From: SIG223 sp964442785
Lineage (GTDB): Bacteria; Bacillota_I; Bacilli_A; RFN20; DUOF01
Reading direction: 5' to 3'
DNA: 54,313 bases
NCBI GenBank assembly: GCA_964442785.1
Contig: CAYTZW010000003.1
Span: 1-54,313, forward strand
Positions 1 through 7,640 of this stretch are shown here, piece by piece. The notes below the pieces were generated by a model, which was given only the letters and a program-made list of their open reading frames with translations, had not been told where the DNA came from and did no database searches. Numbering within the stretch: the first letter of the stretch is position 1; each line of letters starts with the position of its first letter. A program made the position numbers and the translations under genes.

Positions 1-1
1 A

Positions 2-1075
2 GTTCATAAGGATTTAAAAACAAATACGTGGTTTTTTAGAAAACGAGTACAAAATATAGATGGTTCTGTTCGTAATTGCAAAAGAAGCGGTTTTAAAACA
101 AAAAAAGAAGCTTTGAAAGCTGAAGTTGAGTTTGGCTTTGATGATGTAAAAGAAAAGATAACTATTAATGACTTGTATTGTTATTTTCTTCAAGACCAAA
201 AGAAAAAAATAAAAGCTAGCCACTTATATAATAAAAAAATAGCTATAGAAAAATATATTTTGCCTATTTTTGGTGAAAAGGATTGTAATAAAATTACAAT
301 TAATGATATTAGACAATGGCAAAATCAGTTAATGACTGAGAAAATAAGTGTAGGTAGAATTAATACTGTTCATTCGTTCTTTAGTCAGATGTTAGAGTAC
401 GGACGTTTGTTTTATAATGTTGAAAAAAATCCTGTTAAAATGATAGGACCTTTAAAAAATAATTCAATTAAAAAATCTACTATAGAAGTATGGACAAAGG
501 AAGAATTTAATCAATTTATATCAAAAGTAGAAAATCCTGTTTATAATACTCTTTTTAATTTACTATATTATACAGGATTGCGAATTGGTGAGGCATTAGC
601 TTTATCTTTTGAAGATGTAAATTTAGAAACTAAAATTCTTATTGTTAATAAATCTATTAGTTTTAAGTCGGATTCTGGCAAATATGATGTGTCAACTCCT
701 AAAACAATAAATTCTAATAGAGTTATAAATCTACCTTCGAGTTTAATTGAAAACCTAGATAAATATTTTGCGTTTTTGAAAACAAATAAAATTAAGCCAA
801 AAAACACTGATTTTTTATTTGGAATAAATAAACCTCTTTCTAAGACTACAATAGCAAGGATTAAGGACAAAGCTTGCAATTTAGCAAAAGTTAAAAGAAT
901 TAGAATTCACGATTTTAGACATACGCACGCTTCGACACTAATATTAATGGGATTAGACCCTATTTATATTAAAGAAAGGTTAGGTCATGAAGATGTGTCA
1001 ACAACATTAAATACATACTCTCATTTATTTGCTGAGAGTAGAAAAAACATTATTAGTATTATTGAAAAAATGTAA
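2..1075 (+). CDS. Tyrosine-type site-specific integrase, N-terminus cut by window edge
   Basis: Phage/ICE-type tyrosine recombinase that cuts and rejoins att sites through a phosphotyrosine intermediate. The frame is open to the first base of the window. Upstream of the first internal start-like codon it encodes an AP2-like arm-binding segment (TWFFRKRVQNIDGSV), so the true start lies off the edge; about 357 residues are visible. After a SAM-like core-binding domain comes the catalytic domain with the first Arg in GLRIGEAL, the H-x-x-R box in HDFRHTHAS, LGHEDVSTT and the nucleophile in NTYSH. The catalytic residues I can check are intact, so it may be active. It probably integrates its element into the adjacent tRNA-Gly. 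Confidence 0.93.
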   Translation, partial: VHKDLKTNTWFFRKRVQNIDGSVRNCKRSGFKTKKEALKAEVEFGFDDVKEKITINDLYCYFLQDQKKKIKASHLYNKKIAIEKYILPIFGEKDCNKITINDIRQWQNQLMTEKISVGRINTVHSFFSQMLEYGRLFYNVEKNPVKMIGPLKNNSIKKSTIEVWTKEEFNQFISKVENPVYNTLFNLLYYTGLRIGEALALSFEDVNLETKILIVNKSISFKSDSGKYDVSTPKTINSNRVINLPSSLIENLDKYFAFLKTNKIKPKNTDFLFGINKPLSKTTIARIKDKACNLAKVKRIRIHDFRHTHASTLILMGLDPIYIKERLGHEDVSTTLNTYSHLFAESRKNIISIIEKM

Positions 1076-1116
1076 AAATGTTCCCTAAATGTTCCTTTTC
1101 CAGTATTTAAGTAATC

Positions 1117-1142
1117 AAAAACCCTTACTACGTAAGGGTTTA
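1117..1142 (-). terminator. Rho-independent terminator of tRNA-Gly
   Basis: AAACCCTTAC and GTAAGGGTTT form a stem with a T-run on the minus strand, just after the tRNA-Gly CCA end. An almost identical hairpin at the same distance follows tRNA-Trp (19898-19922), so it may have been brought in by the element rather than belonging to the original tRNA gene. Confidence 0.75.
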
Positions 1143-1151
1143 TCAACAAAA

Positions 1152-1225
1152 TGGAGCAAGTGACGGGAATCGAACCCGCGTAGTCAGCTTGGAAGGCTGA
1201 AGTTCTACCATTGAACTACACTTGC
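1152..1225 (-). tRNA. tRNA-Gly (anticodon TCC)
   Basis: On the minus strand a 7-bp acceptor stem pairs GCAAGTG with CACTTGC, with a discriminator T and an encoded CCA. The anticodon loop contains TTCCAA (anticodon TCC), and the T-loop has GGTTCGATTCC. It is the likely integration target of the integrase read toward it from the left. A promoter lies at 1264-1292. Confidence 0.96.
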
Positions 1226-1263
1226 GTGTATATGAACAATCACTTTCGTGGTTGACATATGGA

Positions 1264-1292
1264 AGTATAACACAATTAAAAAACTAATTCAA
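1264..1292 (-). promoter_or_regulatory. Promoter of tRNA-Gly
   Basis: Minus strand: -35 TTGAAT (1287-1292), 17-bp spacer, -10 TATACT (1264-1269), about 40 bp before the tRNA 5' end. This is a good sigma-A match with ideal spacing. Confidence 0.7.
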
Positions 1293-1350
1293 TACAAAAA
1301 AATATTTTTTTCTAATTTGCTGGGGAATTTGTCAGTTTTAAAATGCTTTT

Positions 1351-2106
1351 TTATTTATTTTTTCTCATTTGAGCATAATAAGCAACTTTTAGTATTGTTT
1401 TTTCACTCATAAAGCGAGAGAAGAATTTATTCAATTTCATACTGAATCCAGGGATTATTAGCATTTTTTTCTTTTCTAATCCTTTGACAGTAACTTTAGC
1501 AACATATTCACTGGTTAGTGGTTTGTCAGCAAATTTCACATCAGCAACATTGTTGAAATTAGTATCAACAGGTCCAGGACATAAAGCACTTATGCTGACA
1601 TTAGATTTCATTTTTCTTAATTCTTCATAGATAGAAGCCGTTAAGCAGTAAATGTAATTTTTGGTAGCATAGTAGGTAGCCATTCTAGGTCCTGTATAAA
1701 AAGCAGCACTTGAACAAACGTTTAAAATTTGTCCTTTATTTTTTTGGACGAAATCTTTTAAAAATAACTTGGTTAAAATATGATAAGCAATATCATTGAC
1801 TTTTATCATTTCTAATTCTTTTTCTAAATCTGTTTCTACAAAATTTCCATAGACACCAAATCCTGCATTATTAACTAATAAATCAATATCTAGATTTTTG
1901 GTTTTTTCATGTAATTCGTAGCAATTTTCTTCTTTTGATAAATCACAAGGAATAATGGCTACCTTTACATTAGATAATTCTTCCTTAAGTTCTTTTAACT
2001 TATCTTCTCTCCTTGCAGTTATTACTAAATCATAACCTTTTTTGGCTAATTCACGAGAAATATCTTTTCCTATTCCAGAACTAGCACCTGTAACTAATGC
2101 TAACAT
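1351..2106 (-). CDS. Short-chain dehydrogenase/reductase (SDR family)
   Basis: NAD(P)-dependent oxidoreductase of the classical SDR type, 251 residues. The Rossmann glycine motif TGASSGIG is at residues 6-13, NNAG follows at about 86, and the catalytic YxxxK is in YYATKNY, preceded by a conserved CSSAAF serine segment. Length is typical. The start has a good ribosome site (GGAGATGATAAA then ATG). The substrate cannot be told from sequence; close relatives include general-purpose ketone/aldehyde or lipid reductases. It is transcribed divergently from the acetyltransferase-like gene at 2216, with about 110 bp between them. Confidence 0.9.
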   Translation of the reverse strand: MLALVTGASSGIGKDISRELAKKGYDLVITARREDKLKELKEELSNVKVAIIPCDLSKEENCYELHEKTKNLDIDLLVNNAGFGVYGNFVETDLEKELEMIKVNDIAYHILTKLFLKDFVQKNKGQILNVCSSAAFYTGPRMATYYATKNYIYCLTASIYEELRKMKSNVSISALCPGPVDTNFNNVADVKFADKPLTSEYVAKVTVKGLEKKKMLIIPGFSMKLNKFFSRFMSEKTILKVAYYAQMRKNK

Positions 2107-2187
2107 TTTATCATCTCCTAAAGGTAATTATACAAAAGATAAAACTAATATTAAATGTTTTTTCTTTTTTATTTTGTCCAAACATAC

Positions 2188-2193
2188 TATAAT
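2188..2193 (+). promoter_or_regulatory. Putative -10 box for the gene at 2216
   Basis: TATAAT lies 22 bp before the start codon. No convincing -35 box is present at the right distance, so this is only a weak assignment. Confidence 0.35.
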
Positions 2194-2215
2194 TATTAAA
2201 AATGAGGTTTTGAAA

Positions 2216-3340
2216 ATGGAAGAAATTATTTTAAAAAGGGTAACTAATAAAAAAATGTTAAAGAAGTTCATTAAATTTCCAAATCAACTTTATAAAGACA
2301 ATCCTTATTATGTTCCTGATTTAATAAGTGGTGAAATAGAATACTTTGATAGGAAGAAAAATCCTTCTTATGAGTATTGCGAATCTATTGAAGTTTTAGC
2401 CTATAAAAACAAAAAAATTGTAGGAAGAATATGTGGATTAATAAATCATAGATATAATGAAAAAATCCAAGCTAAACAACTTCGTTTTAATCATTTTGAT
2501 TTTATTGATGATTTAGAAGTTAGCAAGGCATTACTAGGCTATATTGCCACTTGGGGAAAAGAAAAAGGAATGACTCATTTCAATGGACCTATTGGGTGTA
2601 CTGATCTTGATAAGCAAGGAATGTTACTTGAAGGATATGAGAAACTTTCTTTGAATTTCACTTATTATAATTATCCATATTATGTTAAACATATGGAAGA
2701 AATGGGATTTATTAAAGATGTTGATTGGGTAGAATATTTAATAACTATTCCTCAAGAAATAGATCCAAGATTAGAAAAAATATCTTCCTTTTTATTAGAA
2801 AGACAAGGTTATCAATTAATAAAATTCAAAAAAGGGAAAGAAGCTTTACCTACTATTTTAGAAGCTTTTAAAGTTTATAATGAAGCTTTTGACAAGTTAC
2901 ACGGAACTGTTTTTTTAACGGAAAAACAAATAAGAAAATACATAAAAGATTATATTTCAATGGCTAATTTTGATTATATTCCTTTCATTGCAGATAGCAA
3001 AGGTAAGATAAAAGGTTTTGCTTTTGTAGCGCCTTCGATATCTACTGCTTTACAAAAATCTAAAGGGAAAATTTTTCCATTTGGGTGGTATCATCTTTTA
3101 AAATCTTTAAAGAAAAATGATGTTTTAGATATGTATTTAATTGCCGTTGATCCAAATACACAAGGACTTGGAATAAATGGTATAATGATGTATGACATCT
3201 TAAAAACTTCTTTAAAAAATGGAATTAAATATGCTGAAACAGGTCCTGAATTAGAAGATAATAAGGAAGTACAAGCTCAATGGAAAAATTATCAAAAAGA
3301 AATAATTAGAAAAAGACGTTGTTGGATAAAGGAAATATAA
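2216..3340 (+). CDS. GNAT-like N-acetyltransferase domain protein
   Basis: 374-residue protein of an uncharacterised family that resembles GNAT acyltransferases. The C-terminal part (LDMYLIAVDPNTQGLGING) matches the GNAT acetyl-CoA-binding segment V-x-P-x-x-x-G-x-G. The N-terminal half (KFPNQLYKDNPYYVPDL and HFNGPIGCTDLDKQG) is typical of a family often annotated as hypothetical or YghO-like. I chose ATG 2216, preceded by GAGGT, because a longer frame from 2042 would run into the divergent SDR gene. The substrate is unknown. The small gene at 3343 follows immediately and is probably co-transcribed. Confidence 0.7.
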   Translation: MEEIILKRVTNKKMLKKFIKFPNQLYKDNPYYVPDLISGEIEYFDRKKNPSYEYCESIEVLAYKNKKIVGRICGLINHRYNEKIQAKQLRFNHFDFIDDLEVSKALLGYIATWGKEKGMTHFNGPIGCTDLDKQGMLLEGYEKLSLNFTYYNYPYYVKHMEEMGFIKDVDWVEYLITIPQEIDPRLEKISSFLLERQGYQLIKFKKGKEALPTILEAFKVYNEAFDKLHGTVFLTEKQIRKYIKDYISMANFDYIPFIADSKGKIKGFAFVAPSISTALQKSKGKIFPFGWYHLLKSLKKNDVLDMYLIAVDPNTQGLGINGIMMYDILKTSLKNGIKYAETGPELEDNKEVQAQWKNYQKEIIRKRRCWIKEI

Positions 3341-3342
3341 AA

Positions 3343-3603
3343 ATGGAAGATATTATAAAAATTGATTTAGCGATAGAATATTTAAAAAATAAAATTGCTT
3401 TATATACAATAATAGATAAGAATAAGGTTTATTTTAAAGGAAATGAAAATGTTGTTAGGATAACTAATCCTAATGCTACTTATTCTATTTCTTATCAGGA
3501 ATTTAAAAATTTGTATCAAAAATATGCTTTCTTTATTTATGAAGAAACTGATTTTGAAATAGATGCTTTAAAAGATGAACAATACTATAAATGGAAAAAA
3601 TAA
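3343..3603 (+). CDS. Small hypothetical protein (86 aa)
   Basis: I do not recognise this family. It is an 86-residue, acidic, soluble protein with no signal peptide or membrane segment. It begins 2 bp after the stop of the acetyltransferase-like gene; the ribosome site AAGGAAAT lies inside the end of that gene, so the two are probably translated from one mRNA. A convergent terminator follows at 3650-3680. Confidence 0.6.
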   Translation: MEDIIKIDLAIEYLKNKIALYTIIDKNKVYFKGNENVVRITNPNATYSISYQEFKNLYQKYAFFIYEETDFEIDALKDEQYYKWKK

Positions 3604-3649
3604 GGATTATTAATTTTTTATAAGAAAAATATTTATTTAAGAATAATCA

Positions 3650-3680
3650 AAAAAAAGATTAACCGATGTTAATCTTTTGG
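3650..3680. terminator. Bidirectional terminator between convergent genes
   Basis: AAAAGATTAAC, CGAT loop, GTTAATCTTTT: a near-perfect stem with A- and T-rich flanks on both sides. It separates the convergent genes ending at 3603 (plus) and 3685 (minus). Confidence 0.75.
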
Positions 3681-3684
3681 TTCT

Positions 3685-5589
3685 TTAAATTTTCTTTGGT
3701 TTTTCTATTTCTAAAAGTTTTTCTTTGTAAAACACTGGATTACTACAAAGTTCCATTATGTTGTTAGCACTACATTTTATTGTTAGTCCGGTATTTTCCA
3801 TTTCAAAAATCAATTCGGTATCTTCAATATTATCTACTAAATTTGAATAGTTTATATAATATTTTCCGTGTAGTAAGATATTCCTTAATTGATTAAAAAT
3901 AAACATTTTATCTTTGTAGCCTTGTGGAGAATTGAATTCTTCGCTATTTTTTGTTTTGAATTGGAATCCGTCCATATCAATTTTCTTAATTGAATTGTAG
4001 ACATCATTTGTTAAAACAGGATATTCGTTGTTTTCATTTTTTTTGCAAGTTTTTTCGGTAAATTGAGTAGCTATTAAAGTATTATAAATAGAAGCACAAG
4101 AAACAACGAACGCTAATTCGTGGTCAGCAGTGTAAGACCTAAAATAATTATTAACAACTAATCTTTCATTTTTAGAAAAATCTCGCCCGCTTACCCTGTT
4201 AAGATAAGCATAAACATTTAAAGCCGTACTTGAAGATTTGTTTCTTAATAGTTTTGCAAACATTTCTAATTCATATTGTTTTAATTCTTCTAAATGGTCA
4301 ATGAAATGTTGGACAATTTTGACTTTTTCTAACCCTGGAACTTCAATTCTAGTTGATTCAATCATTGTTGAGAATAGAGAAAGGATAGCAGGAGTTAGTC
4401 CATTTTTGACTTTTTTATTTCCAAATCCTCCGTCTATTTTTAAGTTACTGGAAGTAGCTAGAAAATATATTTGTTCATTAATATCATTGATTTCATAAAA
4501 TTGTTTGTCGTATCTAAATCTATTTTTCCATTGTTCGACATAAAGAGAATAGTTTTGGTCATCTCTAGCAAAATTAAAATCGATTTCAAAGTCAGTAAAT
4601 CCTTGTTTTTCTAAAGCTTGTGCTAGATATGTTTTAATTGTTTCTTGATGTTTTTTTATAATAATGGAAGCTTCTTCAGGGCTTTTTTTGTTTAATTGAT
4701 ATTTTAATTTTTTATCCATTGCATATACTTTGTTAAATAATTGTTCTTCAATAAAATCTCTAGTAGCCATATAGTTATCTTTTAAGTTTTTGATAGTTAT
4801 CGTCGTATGAATAGTATTATTAAAAATACGTTCTAAATCTTCTTCACTTTGTAAAGGTTTGTTATCGATAAGGATATAACGTGGAAAATAGAAATTGGTT
4901 TCGTTTTCATTTGTTTTAAAATAGGCACTATGAAAATAAACTTTTTTAAATTCTCTTAGCCACGATTCACATAATAAAACATCTATATTTTCACTTTTGT
5001 CTTTAAATAAGTAACAAGTTTCGTTTAGATTAGGGAAAGTTCCTTCATAAAAAGAATTAAGTTCTTCTTTTCCGATTTTTCGATAATCATTATGAGCCAT
5101 ATTGTTACGAATAATGTTAACAATATGACGGGGACTTAATTTTTTTTGATTTAAGTAATTAGACACTAAAACACTGTTGCATTGGGCGGTAACTTCATAA
5201 TCTTTTCCTTTGTTTACTCTTACTTCTTTTCCAAATATATCTTTATAAATAATTTCATTACCATTACGGGTTGTTTTTAAGTCGGCTATTTTTTGTTGGA
5301 TTAAATCTCCTTCGTGAGTTTCTTTTTTTATGACTTTTTTGAAAGTTCCTTGTTCTACCATTGTTTTTAGTGTTTCATCATCAATATCTATTGAAGAATT
5401 ATTAAGCAAGGAAAGAAAAGCAAAATCGGTAATTTGGTCATAAATGAATTGAAAATTCAATTCTTTATTTCTACCAATTTGGTCATAAAAAACATAGTTT
5501 TTATTATCAACTAAATCTTCTTTCACATAATCTTTTTGAGTGGCTATATCAAATAAAAATTGCAAATATTTTTGGACATCTTGGTACAT
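3685..5589 (-). CDS. Uncharacterised protein with two HEPN-like RxxxxH motifs (634 aa)
   Basis: I do not recognise a named family. The protein is 634 residues, soluble and mostly helical. It has two copies of the R-N-x-x-x-H signature of HEPN ribonucleases: RNNMAH (residues 161-166, in IIRNNMAHNDY) and RNILLH (569-574, in LRNILLHGKYY). Each sits after a helical region, as in HEPN domains where R and H form the RNase site. About 400 residues, including a charged helical stretch, separate them. Two HEPN sites in one chain recall effector RNases such as Cas13, but length and the rest of the sequence do not match and no CRISPR array is nearby. ATG 5589 was chosen over GTG 5598 because AAGGAGTG precedes it. 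A HAD-like gene lies just upstream on the same strand. Confidence 0.6.
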   Translation of the reverse strand: MYQDVQKYLQFLFDIATQKDYVKEDLVDNKNYVFYDQIGRNKELNFQFIYDQITDFAFLSLLNNSSIDIDDETLKTMVEQGTFKKVIKKETHEGDLIQQKIADLKTTRNGNEIIYKDIFGKEVRVNKGKDYEVTAQCNSVLVSNYLNQKKLSPRHIVNIIRNNMAHNDYRKIGKEELNSFYEGTFPNLNETCYLFKDKSENIDVLLCESWLREFKKVYFHSAYFKTNENETNFYFPRYILIDNKPLQSEEDLERIFNNTIHTTITIKNLKDNYMATRDFIEEQLFNKVYAMDKKLKYQLNKKSPEEASIIIKKHQETIKTYLAQALEKQGFTDFEIDFNFARDDQNYSLYVEQWKNRFRYDKQFYEINDINEQIYFLATSSNLKIDGGFGNKKVKNGLTPAILSLFSTMIESTRIEVPGLEKVKIVQHFIDHLEELKQYELEMFAKLLRNKSSSTALNVYAYLNRVSGRDFSKNERLVVNNYFRSYTADHELAFVVSCASIYNTLIATQFTEKTCKKNENNEYPVLTNDVYNSIKKIDMDGFQFKTKNSEEFNSPQGYKDKMFIFNQLRNILLHGKYYINYSNLVDNIEDTELIFEMENTGLTIKCSANNIMELCSNPVFYKEKLLEIEKPKKI

Positions 5590-5664
5590 AATTAACACTC
5601 CTTGACATTATTATCTTTAAATCTAAAAGAGATGTAAATAGATTAAGGAAATTTTGTGATGAAA

Positions 5665-6156
5665 TTATTTTAAAAGCATACTAAAATGGGCAGTACAAAT
5701 ATTTGGTAAGACTTTTTGAGTTGCTCTAATTATTCCAATGTCATCTTCAAAGAAATAAACCATATATTCTTCATCTTTTAACATTTTTTCAATGTATTTT
5801 GATTTAAGAAAATTTTTTGTTTCTTTGTCATATTTTTCTTCTTTTAATTTGATTATTTGAACAAAGTTTTTATTAACAAAAGGCATATTAGTTTCTAGCC
5901 ATTTTAATTTATCTTGTTTTTGTTCTTCATATAAACAATTACTAACAATTCCTATCGTTATATTTTCTTCTTCACTTAGACTTTTAAAAATTTCAATCGT
6001 AGTTTGAATTGGTCTTCTTTTCAAATAGAAAGAAGGTGCGTTTGAGAGAATGTTTTTTTTCTCATTAATTCCAAATTCTGCGACTACTCCGTCCATATCA
6101 GTAAGTATTAATACATTAGTATATTTTGCTTGTTCTTTTATATCATCGATTATCAT
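5665..6156 (-). CDS. HAD-superfamily phosphatase-like protein
   Basis: 163-residue protein with HAD motif I near the N-terminus (LTDMDGVVAEFG, nucleophile Asp20 and acid Asp22), a motif II-like IGIVSN segment, and an acidic FFEDDIG near the C-terminus as motif III/IV. The DMDGV form is seen in 5'-nucleotidase/phosphatase-type members, so a small phosphorylated substrate or nucleotide is likely; the substrate is not known. The start follows GGTGAT. It precedes the dual-HEPN gene by about 75 bp on the same strand and is divergent from the DnaJ-like operon at 6300. Confidence 0.72.
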   Translation of the reverse strand: MIIDDIKEQAKYTNVLILTDMDGVVAEFGINEKKNILSNAPSFYLKRRPIQTTIEIFKSLSEEENITIGIVSNCLYEEQKQDKLKWLETNMPFVNKNFVQIIKLKEEKYDKETKNFLKSKYIEKMLKDEEYMVYFFEDDIGIIRATQKVLPNICTAHFSMLLK

Positions 6157-6268
6157 TTTTTATCACCTTTTTTTTATTATAAGATAATTTTCTGTTGTTG
6201 AATATTAAAATTTTTATTAAAAAGAGAAAATTAGGATACTTTTTGTTTAAAAGTACCTTAGATTACTA

Positions 6269-6274
6269 TATAAT
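6269..6274 (+). promoter_or_regulatory. -10 box of the DnaJ-like/helicase operon
   Basis: TATAAT lies 26 bp before the start codon of the first operon gene, in the 143-bp divergent region shared with the HAD/HEPN pair. A plausible weak -35 (TTTAAA, 6246-6251) has a 17-bp spacer. Confidence 0.5.
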
Positions 6275-6299
6275 TTATATATACTAAGGAGTTAAAAAA

Positions 6300-7640
6300 A
6301 TGGGATTATTGCAAGAAATGTATGATAAATCAAATAATCTAAATATGGAACATAAAGAAGATATTCACGATGTGATTTATGTTTCTTTTTTTGATGTTTT
6401 AAAAGAAAAAAAAGTTAAAAGAAAAGTCTTTCAATTATCTACTTGTGTTTGTTTAGAAAGTCAAAATATTCATAAATTTTATGTAAAATGTCCTAAATGT
6501 GAAGGAACGGGAACAATAAATATTTTCAGCAATGATTTAACTTGTAATTGTTGTAAGGGAAAAGGAAAAATATGTAAAGAAATATGTCCTGTTTGTAAAG
6601 GAAAAACGACAATTATAAGAAAAAAAGAAATGGAGATTTCTCTTAATAAATCATTACTAGATAATCCTGTTTTAATTGTTTCTAAAAAGGGAATTAATCA
6701 AGGTGATTTGATTTTAAAAGTAGTCATTTTTGATAAATATTTTTATTCTATTAAAGATGATGATATTTATTCTAAAAAGGTTCTTTATTTTTCTAAAAAA
6801 GAATTTAAAAATAGTAAAGAAGTAGAAACTATGGTAGATTTTAGTTCTATCAAATTAGATAAAATTGTTTATCAACAAGTAATAAAACTAGAAGGAAAAG
6901 GTTTAAATGGAAAAGATTTTTATCAACCTATTCAATGTGAAGTTGCAGGAAATAAGGGAAAAAATAATTATGGAAACCTTATTTTAGAGAAAAAGGAAAA
7001 AGGAGTTTATGTTAAAAAAGAAAGTTTATATAGTCAAAATTTAGTTTTTGATTATAGTTTGACTAAACCTTTAAATGACCCAAATTATTTGTATTTAGAT
7101 TTAACAAATTTTAGTAAGAATTATGATATTTTAACTTTTAAAGAAATGGGATTTCCAAGTTTAGACGGTGGTGTCAATGGTGATTTATTAATCAAAGTTT
7201 TCGTTGGAAAATACTTTGTTAAAGATAATGCTTTATATCGTTATGATGAACAATTAACTAAAACAGAACTTAGTAGTCATAAAAAAAGTATTATTGTAGA
7301 TAATGAAAAGTATTTAGTTAATATGGACAAAAATCAGGAAAGTAATTATTTTTTGTCTATGGGTAATTTTGGTTTGTTGGACAAAAATAATAAACAAGGT
7401 GCTTTTTTTACTTTAATTAATCATTCTTATTCTATTTATCAAATAAGTACTTTTAACAAGGAAAATCATTTTTATATTGAAGATTATCAACATTTCTTTG
7501 GAGAAAAAGTAAAGAGTTATGCTTCTTGTTCCAATATGGAAGATTATATTGAAGTTAAAGTGTCTTCTAATCCTGTTAGAGTAAAAGATAGTAAAGGTAA
7601 TTTAGTAATTGTTTCTTTATTAAAAAAGGAGGAATTGTAA
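6300..7640 (+). CDS. J-less DnaJ-like zinc-finger protein
   Basis: 446-residue protein that resembles DnaJ without its J domain. A Cys-rich segment at residues 64-99 has CPKCEGTG, CNCCKGKG and CPVCKG, three of the four CxxCxG repeats of the DnaJ zinc finger. The following beta-rich region carries two carboxy-terminal-domain-like segments; GFPSLDGGVNGDLL near residue 285 matches the DnaJ CTD turn before GDL. No J domain is present, so it cannot by itself stimulate an Hsp70. It opens a five-gene operon and its stop overlaps the helicase start (TAATG), so the two are translationally coupled. The ribosome site is AAGGAG. The role is unknown; substrate binding is the family expectation. Confidence 0.72.
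   Translation: MGLLQEMYDKSNNLNMEHKEDIHDVIYVSFFDVLKEKKVKRKVFQLSTCVCLESQNIHKFYVKCPKCEGTGTINIFSNDLTCNCCKGKGKICKEICPVCKGKTTIIRKKEMEISLNKSLLDNPVLIVSKKGINQGDLILKVVIFDKYFYSIKDDDIYSKKVLYFSKKEFKNSKEVETMVDFSSIKLDKIVYQQVIKLEGKGLNGKDFYQPIQCEVAGNKGKNNYGNLILEKKEKGVYVKKESLYSQNLVFDYSLTKPLNDPNYLYLDLTNFSKNYDILTFKEMGFPSLDGGVNGDLLIKVFVGKYFVKDNALYRYDEQLTKTELSSHKKSIIVDNEKYLVNMDKNQESNYFLSMGNFGLLDKNNKQGAFFTLINHSYSIYQISTFNKENHFYIEDYQHFFGEKVKSYASCSNMEDYIEVKVSSNPVRVKDSKGNLVIVSLLKKEEL

Larger units (their letters stand above)
1..1151. mobile_element. Integrase-proximal end of an integrative element at tRNA-Gly
   Basis: The left edge lies inside a tyrosine integrase gene that reads toward the 3' end of tRNA-Gly (minus strand, 1152-1225). 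This is the usual arrangement of a phage or integrative element inserted at a tRNA 3' end. Between the integrase stop and the tRNA are two copies of AAATGTTCC (1076-1084 and 1087-1095), which resemble integrase arm-type sites, and a hairpin (1117-1142). The rest of the element and its other attachment site are outside the window, so its cargo and exact boundary are unknown. Confidence 0.7.

Noticed and set aside
3685..5589. Dual-HEPN protein as a Cas13
   Set aside because: It is much shorter than Cas13 proteins, shows no other Cas13 similarity by eye, and has no array or cas gene nearby.
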